64,000 nt of DNA from Blautia sp. An249 (GTDB lineage: Bacteria > Bacillota > Clostridia > Lachnospirales > Lachnospiraceae). The position numbers and the translations under genes were made by a program. Position 1 is the stretch's first letter; every line of letters begins with the position of its first letter. A model generated the notes under the pieces. The model was not told where the DNA came from. It worked only from the letters and a program-made list of their open reading frames with translations, and ran no database searches. This document shows positions 59,510 through 64,000 of the stretch, in pieces. The stretch lies in assembly GCF_002159835.1 (NCBI RefSeq), contig NZ_NFJL01000006.1, positions 120,279 to 184,278 of the forward strand, written 5' to 3'.

Positions 59510-60040
59510 ATGATTTGGACAAGAATTAGAAATTTATACCTGGATTATAAATACAGGAAGGACAAAATACAATATGCAAGATTTCTTGGGGTGAAAGTCG
59601 GAGAGAGATGCAAGATACATAATAATCCCCGGGATTGTTTTGGGAGCGAGCCTTGGTTGGTAACTATAGGTAATCATGTTTTAATTGCCACTGGCGTACG
59701 TTTTATAACACATGATGGGGGAACATTTTTGTTCATTGATGAATATCCAAAAACTAATGTCTTAGGCCCAATTAATGTGGGAAATAATGTTTATATAGGT
59801 GTTGATGTAAAAATAATGCCTAATACTATGATTGGAGATAATGTAATAATTGCGGCGGGCGCAATTGTAACAAAGGATTTAGAGTCTGGCTGGGTATATG
59901 GAGGTATACCAGCAAAAAAGATAAAGACGGTTGAGGAGTATAAGGAAAAGGCTTTGCTTAATAGCGTTGAAACAAATGGCATGAGTATGGGTGAAAAAAG
60001 AAATCATTTAAAAAAAATAAGACCAGATTGGTTTGCGTAA
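59510..60040 (+). CDS. Left-handed beta-helix O-acetyltransferase (maltose/galactoside acetyltransferase type)
   Basis: 176 residues. The start at 59510 is chosen because AGG lies seven bases upstream and relatives start with this basic helix. The hexapeptide repeats of a trimeric acetyl-CoA-dependent acetyltransferase run through LVTIGNHVLIATGVRFITHDGG, INVGNNVYIGVDVKIMPNTMIGDNVIIAAGAIVTKDL and the terminal VYGGIPAKKIKTVEEY. The catalytic His is likely that of FITHDGG. It probably O-acetylates a sugar of the repeat unit. It is not of the PglD type, so it is a poor candidate for N-acetylation of a UDP-4-amino sugar. Confidence 0.87.
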   Translation: MIWTRIRNLYLDYKYRKDKIQYARFLGVKVGERCKIHNNPRDCFGSEPWLVTIGNHVLIATGVRFITHDGGTFLFIDEYPKTNVLGPINVGNNVYIGVDVKIMPNTMIGDNVIIAAGAIVTKDLESGWVYGGIPAKKIKTVEEYKEKALLNSVETNGMSMGEKRNHLKKIRPDWFA

Positions 60041-60052
60041 GGATGTGAGGCT

Positions 60053-61132
60053 ATGAATGAGAAAAAAATATTAATATTAACTCATGAAAATGGGAGATTT
60101 GCTACGAAATTTGTAGGTACAATGGAACATCATGAAGGTACAAATATGGATGTGTTCGAAATGAAATCCTTATTTGAAGATAACGGGTTTTCATGTAGTA
60201 TCCTTAAATTTTCTGAGTTAGATATGTGTGATAATTATAAAGGCTACTTTGTTGTATACGCATCATCAGAGGACTATGGCAAGTTTTACAAGAATTATAT
60301 TGAAGATATAATTCTTCGCTTGCAGCTTGACGGTGCTATTATGTTACCTAATTATATATTCTTAAGAGCACATGCAAATAAGTCATTTCAAGAACTTTTG
60401 CGTGCCTCTTTTGATAATAATGAACTGAGGGAGCCTTATTCGATATCAGTTGGTTCGTACGAGGAACTTAAAGGCGTTGCTTCACGTATTTCTTATCCAT
60501 GTGTTGTGAAGACATCATCAGGATCAGGCAGCAGCGGCGTGATTTTGGTTCATAATGAAGAAGAACTGTATAAGCACACAAAAAGGCTCATGACTATCCA
60601 TTATGTAGACTATTCCAGAGATTTAATTCAGCGGATAAAGCTTTATATATGGAGGATGATAAAGATTCTGACCAAGCACAAACATTCTCAACCAATCAGT
60701 GAAAAAATGCTAACCAATAAAATTGTTGTACAAGGGTTCATTCCTGAATTAGAAGGTGATTATAAAGTTCTATATTTTTATGAACGATACTATATTCTAC
60801 ACAGAAACAATCGAAAGAATGATTTTAGGGCAAGCGGTAGCGGAGATTTTTTATTTCCAGAATTATCTGATGAGGTAATTAAGGTTTTAGATTATGCAAA
60901 GATGGTTTCTGCTGAAATAGATCAACCGATGATATCAATGGATATTGTTTCTTCCGGAAAGGGGAAATGCTATTTAATTGAATTTCAGTGTGTATACTTC
61001 GGCCCGTTAACAATGCAGTATAGTCCGTTTTACTATGAGAATAAAGATGGTATATGGACAAAGGAAGATAATAAACATTCATTAGAAGAAGAATATTGTA
61101 GAGCAATAGTAGAATATATAAGTAATCATTAA
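60053..61132 (+). CDS. ATP-grasp protein, RimK/Ddl-like (ATP-grasp 4)
   Basis: 359 residues. The N-terminal domain (about 1-125) resembles a preATP-grasp fold: ILILTHENGRFATKFVG, then YFVVYASSEDYGKFYKNYI. The ATP-grasp core has YPCVVKTSSGSGSSGVILV (ATP lysine and Gly/Ser loop), a basic membrane-facing insert (LIQRIKLYIWRMIKILTKHK), NKIVVQGFIPELEGDYKVLYFYERYYILHR, and the metal end PMISMDIVSSGKGKCYLIEFQ. It is a distant relative of RimK or D-Ala-D-Ala ligases rather than of the other three ATP-grasp proteins here. It likely forms an amide or peptide bond in a sugar decoration; the substrate is unknown. Confidence 0.78.
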   Translation: MNEKKILILTHENGRFATKFVGTMEHHEGTNMDVFEMKSLFEDNGFSCSILKFSELDMCDNYKGYFVVYASSEDYGKFYKNYIEDIILRLQLDGAIMLPNYIFLRAHANKSFQELLRASFDNNELREPYSISVGSYEELKGVASRISYPCVVKTSSGSGSSGVILVHNEEELYKHTKRLMTIHYVDYSRDLIQRIKLYIWRMIKILTKHKHSQPISEKMLTNKIVVQGFIPELEGDYKVLYFYERYYILHRNNRKNDFRASGSGDFLFPELSDEVIKVLDYAKMVSAEIDQPMISMDIVSSGKGKCYLIEFQCVYFGPLTMQYSPFYYENKDGIWTKEDNKHSLEEEYCRAIVEYISNH

Positions 61133-61209
61133 TAAATAAATTATATATAAGGTAAATACTCATATAATTTTATCTGCCATAATTTTACACACAGCATTGC
61201 TTGAGGTGA

Positions 61210-62727
61210 ATGATGAGAAAAAAAAGATTAGCTAAAAATACGGTTTCTTCCTTGTCTTTACAGTTAACATCAGTGATTTGCGGAATGATCCTTCCGCGGT
61301 TTATCATAAAAGGATTTGGTTCAGAAGTAAACGGTTTGGTTAACTCAATAACGCAATTTCTACAGATTATCGCATTTTTGGAACTTGGTGTAGGTGCCGT
61401 TGTTCAAGCGGCTTTATATAAGCCGTTAGCGGAACGAAATGATTCGCAGATTAGTGCAATTATGGTTTCTGCGAGTGTTTTTTATCGAAGATTAGCAAAA
61501 ATATTATTAATATATGTAGTGATATTAGCTGCTGTGTTTCCTATACTTACGCGTCAACAAGTTGATCCATTATTCTCAGTTTTATTAATTCTAGCCATGT
61601 CAATTAGTTCATTTGCTCAGTATTATTTTGGCATAGTCAATGGGCTGTTGCTTAATGCGGATCAATTAGGGTATATATCTCACATTTCACAAGCAGTTAC
61701 AATTATATTAAATACCCTATGTTGCATTATATTGATTCAACTTGGCTCATCTATACTTTTGGTGAAGTTTTTTTCATCGATCATTTATCTTGTAAGACCA
61801 TTATTTCTGAAGATCTATGTTGATAGAAAATATAAAATCAATAGGAAAATTAAATATGAAGGTGAACCGATTAAACAAAAGTGGAATGGTGTAGCACAGC
61901 ATGTATCGGCGGTTGTGCTTAATGGAACGGATAGTATTGTGTTGACAACATTCGCTACTCTTTCAGATGTATCCATATATTCCGTTTATAATATGGTGGT
62001 ATATGGGTTAAATCAATTCTTTATGTCGCTTACAGGTGGCGTGCAAGCGTTAATTGGTGAAATGTGGGCGAGGAAAGAAAAATGCAGTATGATTTCATTT
62101 TTTAATTATTTTGAATGGATTGTACATCTAGGAGCCACTTTTATTTATACGTGTACTGGAGTTTTAATATTACCGTTTGTTGAAGTGTATACTGCTGGAA
62201 TTCTGGATATATGTTATATTCAGCCGCTATTTGCCTTTCTGATTACATTAGCAAATGCAATGAACTGTTTGCGTTTACCTTATAATATTATGATTTCAGC
62301 AAGTGGTCACTTTAAGCAAACGGAGGGTATTTTTATTTCGTCAGCGTTAATTAATTTGGTTTTATCAATTTTAATGGTTTATAAATGGGGACTGGTTGGT
62401 GTTGCTATAGGAAGCGTTATTGCCATGAGCTTTCAGACAATTTTGCTTGCCTATTATAGCTCCAAAAAGCTCTTAGATAGGTCTGTTAATTATTTCCTAA
62501 AGCATCTTTTAGTTGATTCATGTGTTGCTGGGATGACTGTTTTTCTGACAAATAAGATTTCGGTTGAAACCTTTTCATATTTAGCGTGGTTTTTAGGAGC
62601 GATTAATGTAGCTTTGGTATGTGCTTTTGTAAGCATTATTGTAAATGCTGTGTTTTATTGGAATAACACAAGAATAATTGCCAGAGAAATGTTATACAGA
62701 TTGAGAAAAAATATTAAAAGAAATTAA
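61210..62727 (+). CDS. wzx: Polysaccharide flippase (Wzx-type)
   Basis: 505 residues with about 12-14 hydrophobic segments and the MOP-superfamily pattern. The N terminus KNTVSSLSLQLTSVICGMILPRFIIKGFGSEVNGLVNS is characteristic of Gram-positive polysaccharide flippases, and SDVSIYSVYNMVVYGLNQFF and GLVGVAIGSVIAM are later conserved pieces. It moves undecaprenyl-linked repeat units across the membrane for Wzy. The start is ATG at 61210 or 61213, both close after GAGGTGA. With wzy this sets the locus as a Wzx/Wzy-dependent system. No wzd/wze (CpsC/CpsD) tyrosine-kinase genes are in the window. Confidence 0.9.
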   Translation: MMRKKRLAKNTVSSLSLQLTSVICGMILPRFIIKGFGSEVNGLVNSITQFLQIIAFLELGVGAVVQAALYKPLAERNDSQISAIMVSASVFYRRLAKILLIYVVILAAVFPILTRQQVDPLFSVLLILAMSISSFAQYYFGIVNGLLLNADQLGYISHISQAVTIILNTLCCIILIQLGSSILLVKFFSSIIYLVRPLFLKIYVDRKYKINRKIKYEGEPIKQKWNGVAQHVSAVVLNGTDSIVLTTFATLSDVSIYSVYNMVVYGLNQFFMSLTGGVQALIGEMWARKEKCSMISFFNYFEWIVHLGATFIYTCTGVLILPFVEVYTAGILDICYIQPLFAFLITLANAMNCLRLPYNIMISASGHFKQTEGIFISSALINLVLSILMVYKWGLVGVAIGSVIAMSFQTILLAYYSSKKLLDRSVNYFLKHLLVDSCVAGMTVFLTNKISVETFSYLAWFLGAINVALVCAFVSIIVNAVFYWNNTRIIAREMLYRLRKNIKRN

Positions 62728-62736
62728 TATGGAGGT

Positions 62737-63631
62737 ATGTTGAACACAATATATGTGAATTATCAGAAAGAAGCTATATATCCGTCAGGAAAATACTTTT
62801 GATCCGTGATTCATTCCTAAAGATCATTACGGTAAAAGCAATTGGGATCCCTTGGGTGAAATCGTTCATCCTGGCGACACTGTATTGATTAAACCTAATT
62901 TAGTGATTCATAAAAATTTATCGGGGGGAGTGAACTGTCTAACAACGCATCCTTCTATCATAAGGGCTGTTTTGGATTATGTTCTTATTGCATTGAAAAA
63001 TAAAGGATGCGTGATACTCAGAGATGTTCCTGTTCAATCTTGTGATTTTGAGTAATTGCTAGTTGAGGGAGATTATATGGAAATAATTCAGTTTTACAAA
63101 AAACAGGGTGTTGAGTTGTCTCATATAGACTTCAGAGAGACTACGGCAAGAATATTAGATGGAATACTCCTACGTGAACCTAATACAAATAAAAGGAGTT
63201 TTGGTATCATTGTAGATATTGGGGCTGAGAGCGCTTTTAATGGCACCGAAACTCAAGCATTTAAAATATCAAACTATAATGTATCTGTATTAAAAGAGCA
63301 TCATAATGAAATGCATCATAAGTATTCTATTTATCGAGGCGCTCTCGAAGCGGATGTAATTATTAACCTTCCAAAACCCCAAACGTATATAGAATCTTAA
63401 AAACAATGAAGTAATATTTACCTCAATTTTATAGGTACCCCTGGTGTTTATGATGAATATCCGAACAAATCATGGCTCAAAGAGTTTCAAAGTTATTGCC
63501 AAAATCGAGTTTGTCTATTACTAGATAATCATCATTATTACGAAAGACAATTTTGGAGTTATTTATTACGCTTTGTTAATTTATTAAATGCAGTAGTGTG
63601 TAAAATTACTGTGAGTATTCCGGGCGATTTT
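62737..63631 (+). pseudogene. Decayed DUF362-family gene, cut by an insertion sequence
   Basis: Pieces of a DUF362 protein can be followed: a short start ending at a TGA at 62800, a frameshifted RDSFL piece, then PLGEIVHPGDTVLIKPNLVIHKN to SCDFE, an in-frame TAA at 63053, MLVEGDYMEIIQFYKKQG to NLPKPQTYIES, TAA at 63398, a TGA at 63407 and then IGTPGVYDEYPNKSWLKEF in the same frame. About 25 residues seem lost after LPKPQT. The right end is cut by an ISL3-family element at 63632. DUF362 proteins occur in some polysaccharide loci with unknown function. The gene is clearly non-functional here. Confidence 0.8.
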
Positions 63632-64000
63632 GGCTCTTCCGCAATTATCCGTTTTTAATATAGGAAATCTCAACAATTTATAGTATAATACTTGTATTAA
63701 AGGTATGGAGATTTCTTATGAATACACTTGATTTAGATTCGTTTTTTCCGAAAGAAAAGTTGCAGTTAATCAAGGCTGAGCAAACCAATGATATAATTCA
63801 TATTTACCTGAAATCAAAAACAAAAAGTTGTGTCTGTCCTAAATGTGGTCAATCTACTGAGGAATATCATGGGACCTATGTAAGACACGTTCAGGATCTT
63901 CCTTTTTTAGGAAAGAATGTTCAGTTACATATTAAAGCACATGAATATAAGTGTACCAATACCGATTGTAATGCTAGTACAATCGCAGAGAATTTTAATG
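63632..64000 (+). mobile_element. ISL3-family insertion sequence, left part
   Basis: The proposed left inverted repeat begins GGCTCTTCCGCAATTATCC at 63632, like other ISL3 ends. A short AT-rich lead with TATAAT precedes the transposase gene. The right end lies outside the window, so the target duplication cannot be checked. Confidence 0.72.
63718..64000 (+). CDS. ISL3-family transposase, N-terminal part
   Basis: 94 codons are visible before the window ends. The N terminus has the ISL3 zinc-finger pattern CPKCGQST, then YHGTYVRHVQDLPFLGKNV, then YKCTNTDCNAST, two CxxC/CxxxxC pairs that bind zinc before the helix-turn-helix and DDE domains. The helix-turn-helix and catalytic DDE parts are beyond the window, so completeness cannot be judged. 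It lies downstream of the decayed DUF362 gene. Confidence 0.88.
   Translation, partial: MNTLDLDSFFPKEKLQLIKAEQTNDIIHIYLKSKTKSCVCPKCGQSTEEYHGTYVRHVQDLPFLGKNVQLHIKAHEYKCTNTDCNASTIAENFN

Noticed and set aside
48962..61132. ATP-grasp proteins considered as natural-product (RiPP or microviridin-type) ligases
   Set aside because: No precursor peptide gene, protease or export gene is nearby, and the genes are embedded among glycosyltransferase, Wzx and Wzy genes.

Overview
The window comes from a low-to-moderate GC Gram-positive gut anaerobe, most likely a member of the Lachnospiraceae (Clostridia; Blautia/Ruminococcus-like). The reasons are AGGAGG ribosome sites, sigma-A promoters with 17-bp spacers, rubrerythrins under a PerR-type regulator, an anchored envelope gene set and host- or plant-glycan catabolism genes. 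Genus and species cannot be fixed from the sequence alone.

Layout. (1) 1-3018, minus strand: a three-gene envelope operon encoding a membrane-anchored C-type-lectin-like protein, an anchored NagZ-type GH3 enzyme and an Amidase_3 amidase cut by the window edge. (2) 3117-8664, minus: a complete sialic acid catabolic operon (nanE, nanA, SSS transporter, YhcH-type anomerase, ROK kinase, RpiR regulator), divergent from nagA at 8944. The shared promoter region carries two related palindromes, each about -58 from its promoter and 84 bp apart. (3) 10191-14938: an anchored polysaccharide deacetylase, then a GH13 enzyme and glgB. (4) 15145-22819: a small conserved protein, a His-rich CobW-type GTPase, a second G3E GTPase fused to a YcgQ/DUF1980-like tail, pth, mfd and a PrsA/SurA-like lipoprotein. 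(5) 23098-28203: a 1701-residue secreted GH127 beta-L-arabinofuranosidase with LamG, discoidin-like and five FN3-like domains. (6) 28273-29974: rubrerythrin, reverse rubrerythrin and perR, with PerR boxes. (7) 30166-39230: metG, a P-type ATPase behind a yybP-ykoY (Mn2+) riboswitch, tatD, and a LicT/GlcT antiterminator with a glucose-type PTS EIICBA behind a RAT/terminator switch. (8) 39306-41446: a CapA-family protein and a divergent FabT-like MarR regulator with its own operator.

(9) 41601 to the end of the window is a surface-polysaccharide (capsule/EPS) locus, all on the plus strand. It holds a membrane 4,6-dehydratase, a sugar aminotransferase, a TviB/TviC-like pair expected to make UDP-GalNAcA, a PglC-type phosphoglycosyl transferase, three GT4 glycosyltransferases, an O-acetyltransferase, Wzy and Wzx. 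It also holds four different ATP-grasp proteins, a second compact DegT-like protein, a FemAB/GNAT protein and a DUF1919 protein. This density of ATP-grasp and aminoacyl-transfer-like enzymes suggests a polymer decorated with amino acids or short peptides, and it is the strongest candidate here for an undescribed system. The locus becomes strongly AT-rich after about 47.9 kb, which suggests an acquired cassette. It ends in a decayed DUF362 gene cut by an ISL3-family element that runs off the window.

No tRNA, rRNA or CRISPR array was recognised. The core genes look intact. Broken DNA is limited to 62737-63631 and probably 43653-44210.
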